This document shows positions 1 through 6,946 of a stretch of 6,985 nt of DNA, in pieces. The DNA comes from Gammaproteobacteria bacterium (lineage in GTDB: Bacteria > Pseudomonadota > Gammaproteobacteria > DSM-16500). Every line of letters begins with the position of its first letter. Positions within the stretch are counted from its first letter, which is position 1. A program made the translations under genes and the position numbers. The notes under the pieces are model-generated. The model had not been told where the DNA came from. It did no database searches and saw nothing but the letters and a program-made list of their open reading frames with translations. The DNA is taken from positions 1 to 6,985 of the forward strand of contig VFKI01000028.1 in the NCBI GenBank assembly GCA_009885665.1, given 5' to 3'.

Positions 1-1
1 A

Positions 2-241
2 TCGCCGACATTTGCACCGACAGATGCACCGACAGTATCACCAACGGTTGCGCCAACAGATGCACCGACATCATCGCCGACATTTGCGCCGACAGATGCA
101 CCAACAGATACACCGACAGATACACCGACAGTATCACCAACAGATGCACCGACAGTATCACCAACTACTGCGCCGACAGATGCGCCGACTAACGCCCCAA
201 CATTTGCACCGACGCCACCCCCAACAAATGCACCCACAACA
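2..241 (+). repeat. 12-bp tandem repeat coding XPTX tetrapeptides
   Basis: About twenty degenerate copies of a 12-bp unit, typified by gcaccgacagat, lie head to tail and encode (A/S/T)PT(D/V/F/T/N). The period is a multiple of three, so gain or loss of units keeps the downstream frame open. Larger duplications are visible. Bases 21-45 recur exactly at 141-165 (offset 120, ten units). Bases 1-30 recur at 73-102 with one mismatch (offset 72, six units). The array probably continues upstream of the window. Confidence 0.93.
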
Positions 242-949
242 CCCGCACCTACAACGCAGCCGCAAATTTCGGGTGTGATTGGGGTATGTGCAAGTGTTTC
301 TTGGGTTAAGAGTGCAGTCCGATCGTTGCTGAATGGTTGTAATCCAGCGACGGGATATTCAGGGTCTGGGTTGGTTTCAGTTGTCGTAAGTTATAACGCA
401 ATATTGAATATTCGCTTTGTTGGCAGTGGTGCTAATTATTGGAGTGGCGGCGGCGGCACAATGACGGCGAATGTTTTGCCTGCGAATATACCCACTTTGC
501 TGGCATCGCTGGGTGGCACAACGAGTAGCACGACAAGTTGGCCGGTCACTTTGGCGATTACCGATTCGAATGGTGTTAAGTCTGGCACTATGGTGAATGT
601 TAATGGTGGTGGCTCGAAGATGTGGCCAGATTTTTATGATTTACGTGATTTGTTTGATTTATTGGCGGACGCTAATCAAGGGTGGTTTGAAAGGCTCCGT
701 CTAGCTGTCATAGCGGGTATGACACTGTATAGCGGGATGGTGCTTGTGCGGTATGTATATTTTCATGCCAAGCAGTTGCATTTTTTTCAAAAAAATAAAA
801 ACTTGTATCAAGGTGTACAGATTGGCACAGGAAATGATCTAACAGGGTATATTAAAAACACTATTTTTTATAGGCAAAAAATTGCCCAAGTTGCTGAGAG
901 ATCAGAAAATGCTGTAGAGTTTAACTCTGGACGCGTGGGGATAGGTTAG
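2..949 (+). CDS. Pro/Thr-repeat stalk protein with one membrane segment, 5' partial, unknown function
   Basis: I do not recognise this protein. The frame is open from base 2 to the TAG at 947-949 (315 visible residues), so the start lies upstream of the window; a GTG at 275 is internal and not needed. Residues 1-80 are about twenty XPTX units (APTD, SPTV, APTF). Next come a moderately hydrophobic stretch with C96 and C113, a Gly/Ser/Thr-rich region (SGGGGT at about 148-153, NGGGS at about 201-205), and a probable membrane helix at 232-254. A basic tail of about 60 residues follows (HAKQ, QKNKN). The positive charges after the helix suggest the repeats and Gly-rich domain lie outside the cytoplasm and the tail inside. 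By inference this is a surface or periplasm-spanning stalk protein. A phage adsorption-type protein or a secreted substrate are weaker alternatives. The reading frame is well supported; the function is not. Confidence 0.8.
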   Translation, partial: SPTFAPTDAPTVSPTVAPTDAPTSSPTFAPTDAPTDTPTDTPTVSPTDAPTVSPTTAPTDAPTNAPTFAPTPPPTNAPTTPAPTTQPQISGVIGVCASVSWVKSAVRSLLNGCNPATGYSGSGLVSVVVSYNAILNIRFVGSGANYWSGGGGTMTANVLPANIPTLLASLGGTTSSTTSWPVTLAITDSNGVKSGTMVNVNGGGSKMWPDFYDLRDLFDLLADANQGWFERLRLAVIAGMTLYSGMVLVRYVYFHAKQLHFFQKNKNLYQGVQIGTGNDLTGYIKNTIFYRQKIAQVAERSENAVEFNSGRVGIG

Positions 950-951
950 GT

Positions 952-980
952 TTGATAGGCTAATTTTTCTCTGTTGTATT
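952..980 (+). promoter_or_regulatory. candidate sigma70 promoter for the beta-barrel gene
   Basis: TTGATA at 952-957 matches five of six bases of the -35 consensus. TGTATT at 975-980 matches four of six of the -10 consensus, with a 17-bp spacer. It lies just after the stop codon of the preceding gene and 46 bases before the next start. This is pattern matching only, in an AT-rich gap. Confidence 0.3.
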
Positions 981-1026
981 TATGGCGTTGAAACGAATTT
1001 TTCATTTGCCAAGGTAGGCGAGGATA

Positions 1027-1827
1027 ATGAAATTAAAGCAAAGTACTTTATGTAAAGTAAGCGGGGTCTTGTCAGGGTTATTGTTTGCACTAAGTGTATC
1101 TACGAATACTTATGCTATTGCGCCTGTCCCCTCAGGCTTTTTTTTCGGTATAGGTGTCGCAGCTGAGCATGGCGACTATGGTTTTACCCGTCATTTGATA
1201 GGGAAATTGGATAGTCAGGATACTGCGCCTAAATGGACGCATCAAAATGACGCTGAACGGACGACTGCGCCACAGTGGTTGATAGGGTATCAGTATATAT
1301 TGGGTCATATTTATATTGGGGGCGAGTTGAGTCAAAATTATAGCGATTTTGGCTTTAAGACTAATCAGCATGTTTTCATAACAGATATAATTAATGATGC
1401 GCCCTACACAACAGATTATGGTTTTTCTTCAACGACAACTATTAGCAATCCTGTCAATCTTATTTTTCAACTAGGGTGGGCAATTGTGCCTTGCACCCTC
1501 ATTTATGCAGAGGGTGGCGTGAGCTATGGTCGGTTTTCAAGCACTTTTTTGTCGACTGCACAAAATCAGTTTGGCGATCCTGCGACAGAAAATGACAGTG
1601 ATCATTGGTCTTTTTCACGAGTTGGTACAATTATAGGGGTAGGTGTTGCACAGCAATTGACGCAGCATTTACAATTGCGTGCTGATTATAACGTTACGCG
1701 CTATGCTCAAGCCGAACATGTTGCAATAATCAATCCACTGGATGATGCGACAGGTCGACCTTCGGTGAAATGGATTTCTTTGCGCACGGAGCGGGTTTCG
1801 TTGAGCTTTGTTTATACGGTAGCGTAA
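1027..1827 (+). CDS. Outer-membrane beta-barrel protein (OmpA/Omp25-like barrel)
   Basis: This 266-residue protein has a typical Sec signal peptide: Lys at 2, 4 and 10, a hydrophobic core at about 13-23, and a likely cut after TYA at residue 30. The mature part shows alternating hydrophobic/aromatic strands separated by polar loops, for example GFFFGIGVA, WLIGYQYILGHIYIGGEL, NLIFQLGWAI, LIYAEGGVSYG, LQLRADYNVTRY and VSLSFVYTV. That fits a small, probably 8-stranded barrel of the outer-membrane beta-barrel superfamily. It ends in Val-Ala after the last strand, without the usual terminal aromatic residue. The ATG at 1027 follows a purine-rich stretch; TAGG at 1015-1018 is the best spaced ribosome site. 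An eight-T run falls at 1138-1145, just after the signal peptide. Family assignment is fair; the specific role (adhesin, porin or structural) is unknown. Confidence 0.85.
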   Translation: MKLKQSTLCKVSGVLSGLLFALSVSTNTYAIAPVPSGFFFGIGVAAEHGDYGFTRHLIGKLDSQDTAPKWTHQNDAERTTAPQWLIGYQYILGHIYIGGELSQNYSDFGFKTNQHVFITDIINDAPYTTDYGFSSTTTISNPVNLIFQLGWAIVPCTLIYAEGGVSYGRFSSTFLSTAQNQFGDPATENDSDHWSFSRVGTIIGVGVAQQLTQHLQLRADYNVTRYAQAEHVAIINPLDDATGRPSVKWISLRTERVSLSFVYTVA

Positions 1828-1848
1828 AAAACACTTTTTTCCTAAAAG

Positions 1849-1875
1849 TTGCCTTGGCGATCAATCTGGTATAAA
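1849..1875 (+). promoter_or_regulatory. candidate extended -10 promoter for dksA
   Basis: TGGTATAAAT (1867-1876) is a good extended -10 element (TG-N-TATAAA). Upstream, TTGCCT at 1849-1854 could act as a weak -35, 15 bp away. Transcription would start near 1882, leaving a leader of about 85 bases before the dksA ATG at 1969. The extended -10 is the main support. Confidence 0.4.
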
Positions 1876-1968
1876 TTCCTCATCGTAAAGACGGAAAAGC
1901 TGTAGACTCGTCAAGTGGGCGGCGAGGTGCAGTCTGATTCATGGAAGACAAGTCAGGAGAAGTGTGTT

Positions 1969-2412
1969 ATGGCGATGACTAAGGATATTTTGGAACCCGG
2001 TTTGGATGTATTGGGCATTAAGCCTTATAAAACCGGTAAAACTGAAAAATATATGGGCGCTAAAATGCGCGAGCATTTCAGTCATATATTGAAGCAATTA
2101 CGTATACAGCTCATGGAAAAATCTGAGCGTACTGTACATCATATGCAAGATGACATTGTCAACTATGCAGATCCCAATGATCGCGCCAGTCAAGAAGAAG
2201 AATTTCGCCTAGAATTACGCGCACGCGATCGTGAGCGCCGGCTGTTGAAAAAAATCGAAGAAGCGCTGCAGCTCATAGTGGATAAAGAATATGGTTACTG
2301 TGAAATTTGTGGCGTAGAAGTCGGGATCCGCCGGTTAGAAGCGCGCCCGACAGCGACCTTGTGTATCGACTGTAAAACGCTGGACGAAATTCGTGAGCGT
2401 CAGGGGGCGTAG
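1969..2412 (+). CDS. dksA: RNA polymerase-binding transcription factor DksA
   Basis: DksA enters the secondary channel of RNA polymerase and, with ppGpp, reprograms transcription in the stringent response. The 147-residue product is close to E. coli DksA in length (151) and sequence. A long coiled coil spans about 33-105. Its tip, ADPNDRASQEEE (67-78), keeps both functional aspartates, D68 and D71, equivalent to E. coli D71 and D74. The zinc finger has all four cysteines (C111, C114, C132, C135) within CEICG and CIDC, plus the hallmark GIRRLEARPTA. I chose the ATG at 1969 because AGGAGA sits at 1955-1960, eight bases upstream. The frame extends to a GTG at 1915, but those 18 extra residues do not match the family. 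The gene precedes the secretion operon but has its own likely promoter. In Legionella DksA influences virulence traits; any control of icmPON here is inference. Confidence 0.97.
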   Translation: MAMTKDILEPGLDVLGIKPYKTGKTEKYMGAKMREHFSHILKQLRIQLMEKSERTVHHMQDDIVNYADPNDRASQEEEFRLELRARDRERRLLKKIEEALQLIVDKEYGYCEICGVEVGIRRLEARPTATLCIDCKTLDEIRERQGA

Positions 2413-2430
2413 ACGCAATGGCGTTTATTT
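2411..2430 (+). terminator. weak candidate terminator after dksA
   Basis: AGACGC (2411-2416) can pair with GCGTTT (2421-2426) around the AATG loop. The stem is six bp including one G-T pair, and it is followed by ATTT. It overlaps the dksA stop codon. The stem is short and the T tract is poor, so it may only slow or partly end transcription. Confidence 0.25.
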
Positions 2431-2564
2431 AAGCTAAAAAATCTTCAAACTGCGGATGACTTTTTGAGGTCGCATCATTGTAACTCGTTGATTTTTAACG
2501 AATTTTACTCTACACAGGTCGGTTGTCTGGGTAGTGAGTCGCGATGGAGGCATTTTAGAGGTTC

Positions 2565-2600
2565 TATCTACCCTATCTTTTGTAGTAGATACGTAGATAC
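2565..2600 (+). promoter_or_regulatory. repeated GTAGATA motif upstream of icmP, possible operator
   Basis: Two perfect head-to-tail copies of GTAGATAC occupy 2585-2592 and 2593-2600, and an inverted copy of the core, TATCTAC, lies at 2565-2571. The inverted copy and the first direct copy start 20 bp apart, about two helical turns, and could also form a 7-bp hairpin with a 13-base loop. The array ends 38 bases before the icmP start, where a promoter would be expected. A weak TTGTAG (2580-2585) and TATCAA (2603-2608) pair with 17-bp spacing overlaps it. The repeats are seen directly; a regulatory role is inference. I see no convincing PmrA or CpxR box. Confidence 0.35.
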
Positions 2601-2638
2601 ACTATCAATTAAACACGCTTACAGTTTAAGGTAAATCT

Positions 2639-3778
2639 ATGGCAGGTGCCGCGCCGCAGTCAGGTCAACCAGAAGGCTCCATGGGAATTCTGTGGATCGT
2701 TGCAGCCGTTTTTGTGGTGCTGGCGGTCGTTTGGTATGTTTTCAAAAAAGCCATCTTGGGCTTTTATTTGCATATTAAATTGTGGGAAATTGATTATTTT
2801 CTGCAGTTCTTCACGCACGCCTTGGATGACACGCGCACCTACATTCAAAATATTCTCTCACCGACCGCAGAAACGATTAGCTTTCAAGATATGAGTGATA
2901 TTGGCACAGCAGTGGGCAGCTATATGCGTTATCCGTTGATTGCCTTGACGCTCATCATGGCTGCCATCGTGTTTTTCAGCAGCTCCACGCGCAGCTTTAA
3001 GCGCACTTATTCTATGAAGACACTGGCAGAATTAGAAAAAACCAATTGGCCGCAAATTACACCTGTTATAGGGCTCAACTTACTCAAACAAGATATCAAT
3101 AAAGGCCCATGGGCGATGGCGATGACGCCTATGCAATTTTGTAAGCGTAACCATTTACTGGAAGAATATAAACCTGCGCCGACCGAAAATACGTTGCGGC
3201 GCGATTGGAATCGTATCGAAGTTAAATTAAAACGGGGCGAAGCGAATCGCATTTTTATTCAGCAATTGGGATCCTTGTGGCCGGGCATTGAGCGTGCTCC
3301 GGCGCATGTCAAGGCGTTGTTTGCTATTTTTGCGGCGCGTATCAATGCGGATAGCAAGCCTGCTGCGGCTTTGTTGGCGGCCATTAGTCGATCATCGGGC
3401 GCTGGCAATAAATTGGATTTTAGTGGCGCTGACGCGTTATTGAAAAAACATGCTAAAACACCCGCGGTAGAAAAAATCGTCAATGGCCATGCTTATTTAT
3501 TAACCGTCATGGCCGCTATGTTAAAAGGCGCACGCGATGATGGTGTGCAAGCGTCGTCGGATTTTTTATGGTTAAAACCACTCGATCGACGTTTATGGTA
3601 TACCTTAAATACGGTTGGGCGGCAAACACCGTTTGCGGAAGTCGCCGGCCCCTTCGCGCATTGGGCGGCGGAGCGCGAAGCAGGGCGAAAATTGATCATA
3701 CCAATGGTTGATGAAGCGACGAATGCGTTGGAATTAGCGTTAACGGAAATCATCTACAAACCTGGGGAAGAACAGTAA
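2639..3778 (+). CDS. icmP: Dot/Icm type IVB secretion protein IcmP/DotM, coupling-complex subunit
   Basis: IcmP (DotM) is an inner-membrane partner of the coupling ATPase IcmO/DotL and helps recognise effector proteins, notably those with acidic C-terminal signals. The 379-residue length matches the L. pneumophila protein (about 376-380). Two membrane helices lie at about 16-35 and 98-115, followed by a large cytosolic domain. Family signatures are VGSYMRYP (92-99), SMKTL, DINKGPWAMAMTPMQF (152-167), the basic stretch KLKRGEANRIF (196-206), and FLWLKPLDRRLWY, VGRQTP and EVAGPFAHW near the C-terminus. TAAGG at 2627-2631, seven bases before the ATG, supports the start. The gene is one base from icmO, so they are co-transcribed and probably co-translated. 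In L. pneumophila icmQ precedes icmP; here dksA does. The other frames open over this gene are shadows. Confidence 0.97.
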   Translation: MAGAAPQSGQPEGSMGILWIVAAVFVVLAVVWYVFKKAILGFYLHIKLWEIDYFLQFFTHALDDTRTYIQNILSPTAETISFQDMSDIGTAVGSYMRYPLIALTLIMAAIVFFSSSTRSFKRTYSMKTLAELEKTNWPQITPVIGLNLLKQDINKGPWAMAMTPMQFCKRNHLLEEYKPAPTENTLRRDWNRIEVKLKRGEANRIFIQQLGSLWPGIERAPAHVKALFAIFAARINADSKPAAALLAAISRSSGAGNKLDFSGADALLKKHAKTPAVEKIVNGHAYLLTVMAAMLKGARDDGVQASSDFLWLKPLDRRLWYTLNTVGRQTPFAEVAGPFAHWAAEREAGRKLIIPMVDEATNALELALTEIIYKPGEEQ

Positions 3779-3779
3779 C

Positions 3780-6137
3780 ATGCGTCAACGTGGACTGGAA
3801 GAAGAGCACGAAACGTCACCGCAGCTATTGCTGCGTGACACCCGTACGCTCGGCATGAAAATTGTTGATTTCTTCAAGGATCCCGTCAATAGTGCCGCCC
3901 TGTTGGCAGGCTGTTCGATCGCGGTGTATTTGCTGGCGGCGGTAACCGAGTTTGTCTTTTTGATTGCTTTTGGCGCGTTTATTTATGCCATTACGCGCGA
4001 TTTCAAGCTGCCTTTTCGTATGCCGCAACGGTCGCGCGCATTAGATTATAATGATCGCTCGCCTGGCAACAATAAACCGCAAAAAGCGCGCGGCATTTGC
4101 TTCTTTGGTAACAAGAAAACGACCGGTGAAGAATTATGGTTTAACAATGATGACATGCGTACCCACGTACTCATCTTTGGTTCAACCGGTTCAGGTAAAA
4201 CAGAAGCGTTGGCGTCGATCTCTTTTAATGCGTTGGTGCAAGGCAGCGGCTTTTTATATGTCGATGGTAAGGGCGACAACAGCTTGTTCGCTAAAGTATT
4301 TTCGATGACACGCTCCATGGGGCGCGAAGATGATTTATTATTGATCAACTTCATGACCGGCGCGCGCGATATTATCGGCGCACAAGAAAAGCGTTTGTCT
4401 AACACCATGAATCCGTTTTGTACTGGATCATCCAGCATGTTGTCGCAGTTGGTGATCAGCCTGATGGGCGATGCGCAGCAGGGTGGCGATGGCGATATGT
4501 GGAAAGGCCGTGCCATGGTGTTTGTCGAAGCTTTGATGAAAGTATTGGTTTATATGCGCGATCAAGGCAAAATTCTGCTGGATGCCAATTCCATTCGTAA
4601 TTATTTTGACTTGACGCGATTGGAAGCGATGGGCATCGACAAAATGTTCATCCGCGATAATCAAGAACCGGTCAGTATGGCGGATGCGCCACCGGTTATT
4701 CTCGAGCCTATCAATAATTATCTTGGCACGTTGCCAGGTTTTGAACGTTCCAAGAAAGGCAAGCAAAGCGGGCAGGTTTTTGAGCAGCATGGTTTTATCA
4801 CTATGCAGCTGACGCGTGTGTTTGGTACCTTGGCCGATACGTACGGCCATATCATCCGTACCAATCTTGCAGAAGTGGATTTAAAAGACGTGGTCTTGAA
4901 TCGTCGTATTTTAGTGGTGTTGTTGCCCGCTTTGGAAAAAGCGCCCGATGAATTATCTAACTTGGGTAAAATTATTATTGCGTCATTGAAGGCCATGATG
5001 GCGGCAGGCTTGGGCGACTCGGTCGAAGGCACCTATCGTGAAGTGATCACGCGTAAACCCACCAATTCACCGACACCTTATATGTGTATTCTGGATGAAT
5101 ATGGCTATTATGCGGTAAAAGGTTTTGCCGTGGTGCCCGCGCAAGCACGTTCATTAGGGTTTTCGGTTATTTTTGCCGGACAAGATTTACCTGCTTTTCA
5201 AAAAGCATCCAAAGAAGAAGCTGCCTCTATCGGCGCGAATACGAATATTAAAATTTGTATGAAATTAGAAGATCCTGTCGAAACTTGGGATTTCTTCAAT
5301 AAAACCGCCGGTGAAAGTTATGTGACTAAGGTGGATTCATTTCAGACTAACGCACAAAGTGTCATGAATAGTTATCTGGATGCACGCAGTGCTTCGTCAG
5401 AAAAACGCGCGCGGATTGATTTACTCGATTTAAAAGAACAAGCTTCGGGCGAAGCACACATCTTTTTTAAATCAAAAATTGTTCGCGCGCGCTTTTTCTT
5501 TGCCAATCCACCGCCAGTAGAGCGCATGCGGCTGAATCAATTCCTGAAAGTTGAGCCGCCGGTGGGGCGTACGCTGTTGGATATGGAAACACGTTTACAA
5601 CAATTCAGTGAAGTGTTGCGTGGCACAGATATTATCATGCAGATGCCGCATGATGAAGGTAACGCCATTACGACCGTGGCGCGCAGTTTGATGGAAAGTA
5701 GCGAAACGAATACAATTGAGCGTGCTGTGGCCGCATTGTTGGCGCTGCAATCGAGTCGTCATCCGGATGAAATCGCTGCCGAAGCTGCGGTGGTTGAAGA
5801 AGATGAGGATGAAGTGCGCGTCGGCATCTTTAGAAAGATGACCGCGGATGAACGGGTGAGCGCACTGGTCGGCATGAGCCAAATTACTGAATTTAGCCAA
5901 CCGTTATTAGATCGCGCATTCATTCGTGATCGTGCTGAATTATTGGAGCGGACATTAGGGCGTGGCGGGTCATCCGCTGCCAATATTGCCCGTGAATTGA
6001 TAAAAGATTTGCAGACAGCAACAGATTATCCGCCGCCTTACCAACAGGCTTTTTTACCCGTTGCGGAGGTGGTGGCGGCCATCAATCAAGTGAACGATTA
6101 TTTGCAGAGTTTGATAAGCAAGGAAAAGAAATCATGA
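3780..6137 (+). CDS. icmO: Dot/Icm type IV coupling protein ATPase IcmO/DotL
   Basis: IcmO (DotL) is the VirD4-like coupling ATPase that receives effectors and feeds them into the Dot/Icm channel at the inner membrane. The product is 785 residues, almost equal to L. pneumophila DotL (783). The N-terminus carries LLLRDTRT, then two membrane helices at about 38-55 and 57-71. Walker A is GSTGSGKT (134-141) and Walker B is CILDEYG (436-442, D439/E440). Long blocks are nearly unchanged from Legionella, for example around VDGKGDNSL, LLINFMTGARDI, DGDMWKGRA, TYGHIIRTNLAEVD and IFAGQDLPAFQKASKEEAASIGANTNIK. The C-terminal extension (about 590-785) is more divergent and has an acidic run (673-678). 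It ends in an ARELIKDLQTATDYPP block like the region that docks IcmS-IcmW in Legionella. GGGGAAG at 3764-3770 serves the ATG. The stop overlaps icmN by four bases. Confidence 0.98.
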   Translation: MRQRGLEEEHETSPQLLLRDTRTLGMKIVDFFKDPVNSAALLAGCSIAVYLLAAVTEFVFLIAFGAFIYAITRDFKLPFRMPQRSRALDYNDRSPGNNKPQKARGICFFGNKKTTGEELWFNNDDMRTHVLIFGSTGSGKTEALASISFNALVQGSGFLYVDGKGDNSLFAKVFSMTRSMGREDDLLLINFMTGARDIIGAQEKRLSNTMNPFCTGSSSMLSQLVISLMGDAQQGGDGDMWKGRAMVFVEALMKVLVYMRDQGKILLDANSIRNYFDLTRLEAMGIDKMFIRDNQEPVSMADAPPVILEPINNYLGTLPGFERSKKGKQSGQVFEQHGFITMQLTRVFGTLADTYGHIIRTNLAEVDLKDVVLNRRILVVLLPALEKAPDELSNLGKIIIASLKAMMAAGLGDSVEGTYREVITRKPTNSPTPYMCILDEYGYYAVKGFAVVPAQARSLGFSVIFAGQDLPAFQKASKEEAASIGANTNIKICMKLEDPVETWDFFNKTAGESYVTKVDSFQTNAQSVMNSYLDARSASSEKRARIDLLDLKEQASGEAHIFFKSKIVRARFFFANPPPVERMRLNQFLKVEPPVGRTLLDMETRLQQFSEVLRGTDIIMQMPHDEGNAITTVARSLMESSETNTIERAVAALLALQSSRHPDEIAAEAAVVEEDEDEVRVGIFRKMTADERVSALVGMSQITEFSQPLLDRAFIRDRAELLERTLGRGGSSAANIARELIKDLQTATDYPPPYQQAFLPVAEVVAAINQVNDYLQSLISKEKKS

Positions 6138-6877
6138 AATTGATTGGGATCGGTGTAATGTTGGTGTGTGGCTTGGTCAATTTGGCTGGCTGTGCATCAT
6201 CAAATTTTTCGCGCGGTGCATCAGGTAATGTACAGGCATTATATGAAGGGACGGATGCAGCCGGTCATAACATTGCCCAAAGCAGTGTCAGTGATAGTTG
6301 GAATGATTCTACGCAAACGACACGCGGCGCAGCGGTGGGTGCGCTGGCAGGTACGGCGATCGGTGCAACGACAGGGGTCGGTTGGGCGCCTGGCTTGATC
6401 GGCGGAACAGCGCTGGGTGCAGCAGTGGGCTCAGCATTTAGCCAGCAAACCACGGCGATTGATAAATTAAAAAATCGTGGCAGTACCGTGATGGTGTTGG
6501 GCGATCACATTCGCATTGTTCTACCTTCAGAGCGTTTGTTTGCGCATGGCTCGGCCGTATTGCGGCCGGGGGCGATGGAAACGCTTAAATTGGTGGCGCA
6601 ATTGATTGGCCATGCGCCGAATCGCGCGGTGCGTATTGCTGCTTTTGCGAATGATACAGATGTCGGTTCTGAGCCGCATAATTTGGCGCGTACGCAGCAT
6701 CAAGCAGATAGCGTGATGAAATATTTATGGCAGCTCGGCGTGGATAGTCGCTTGATTTACGCTGCAGGATATGGTCGTGCGCATCCGGTGGTGCGTATGG
6801 GTATGGCGGATACAGCCGGCATTAATAACCGTGTTGAAGTGAGCTTCCAAAAATTGCCAAAGCAGTCATTGTACTAA
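6134..6877 (+). CDS. icmN: IcmN/DotK-like OmpA-domain lipoprotein with added glycine zipper
   Basis: This 247-residue protein starts with a lipoprotein signal peptide (MKLIGIGVML, lipobox LAGC, lipidated C20). Residues 65-102 form a glycine-zipper stretch of small residues (GALAGTAIGATTGVGWAPG, then GGTALGAAVGSAF). An OmpA-like peptidoglycan-binding fold covers about 115-240, with VLPSERLFAHGSAVLRPGA, LIYAAGYGRAHPV and NNRVEVSF. In Legionella, icmN follows icmO and encodes an OmpA-domain lipoprotein of about 190 residues associated with the Dot/Icm outer-membrane complex. Position and domain both point to IcmN. The ATG overlaps the icmO stop (ATGA), and AAGGA lies at 6120-6124. Oddities are the extra zipper segment, which recalls YiaD-type lipoproteins, and Gln190 where I expect the conserved OmpA-domain arginine. 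A YiaD-like lipoprotein that replaced IcmN is the alternative. Confidence 0.85.
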   Translation: MKLIGIGVMLVCGLVNLAGCASSNFSRGASGNVQALYEGTDAAGHNIAQSSVSDSWNDSTQTTRGAAVGALAGTAIGATTGVGWAPGLIGGTALGAAVGSAFSQQTTAIDKLKNRGSTVMVLGDHIRIVLPSERLFAHGSAVLRPGAMETLKLVAQLIGHAPNRAVRIAAFANDTDVGSEPHNLARTQHQADSVMKYLWQLGVDSRLIYAAGYGRAHPVVRMGMADTAGINNRVEVSFQKLPKQSLY

Positions 6878-6946
6878 GGCTCTGCGCATAAATAACTTTT
6901 GCACCTTGCATCCCATCATGGCATCATCTATAAACGTTCCTCAGTC

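Noticed and set aside
12..278. Open frame rich in His, Arg and Gln over the repeat array
   Set aside because: The 12-bp period keeps a second frame open by chance. Only the frame starting at base 2 continues into a long, non-repetitive protein.
982..1017. Eleven-residue leader peptide (MALKRIFHLPR) before the beta-barrel gene
   Set aside because: It has no ribosome-binding site and no attenuator-like structure follows; it is probably chance.
1825..1840. A-run/T-run hairpin after the beta-barrel gene as a terminator
   Set aside because: The stem would be only A-T pairs around a CAC loop, too weak to support a terminator call.
1915..1968. GTG start giving an 18-residue longer DksA
   Set aside because: The extension does not look like DksA, and the ATG at 1969 has a well-spaced AGGAGA.
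4046..4850. Two overlapping minus-strand open frames of 156 and 140 codons inside icmO
   Set aside because: They lie wholly within the strongly conserved ATPase core and resemble no protein I know; they are antisense shadows.
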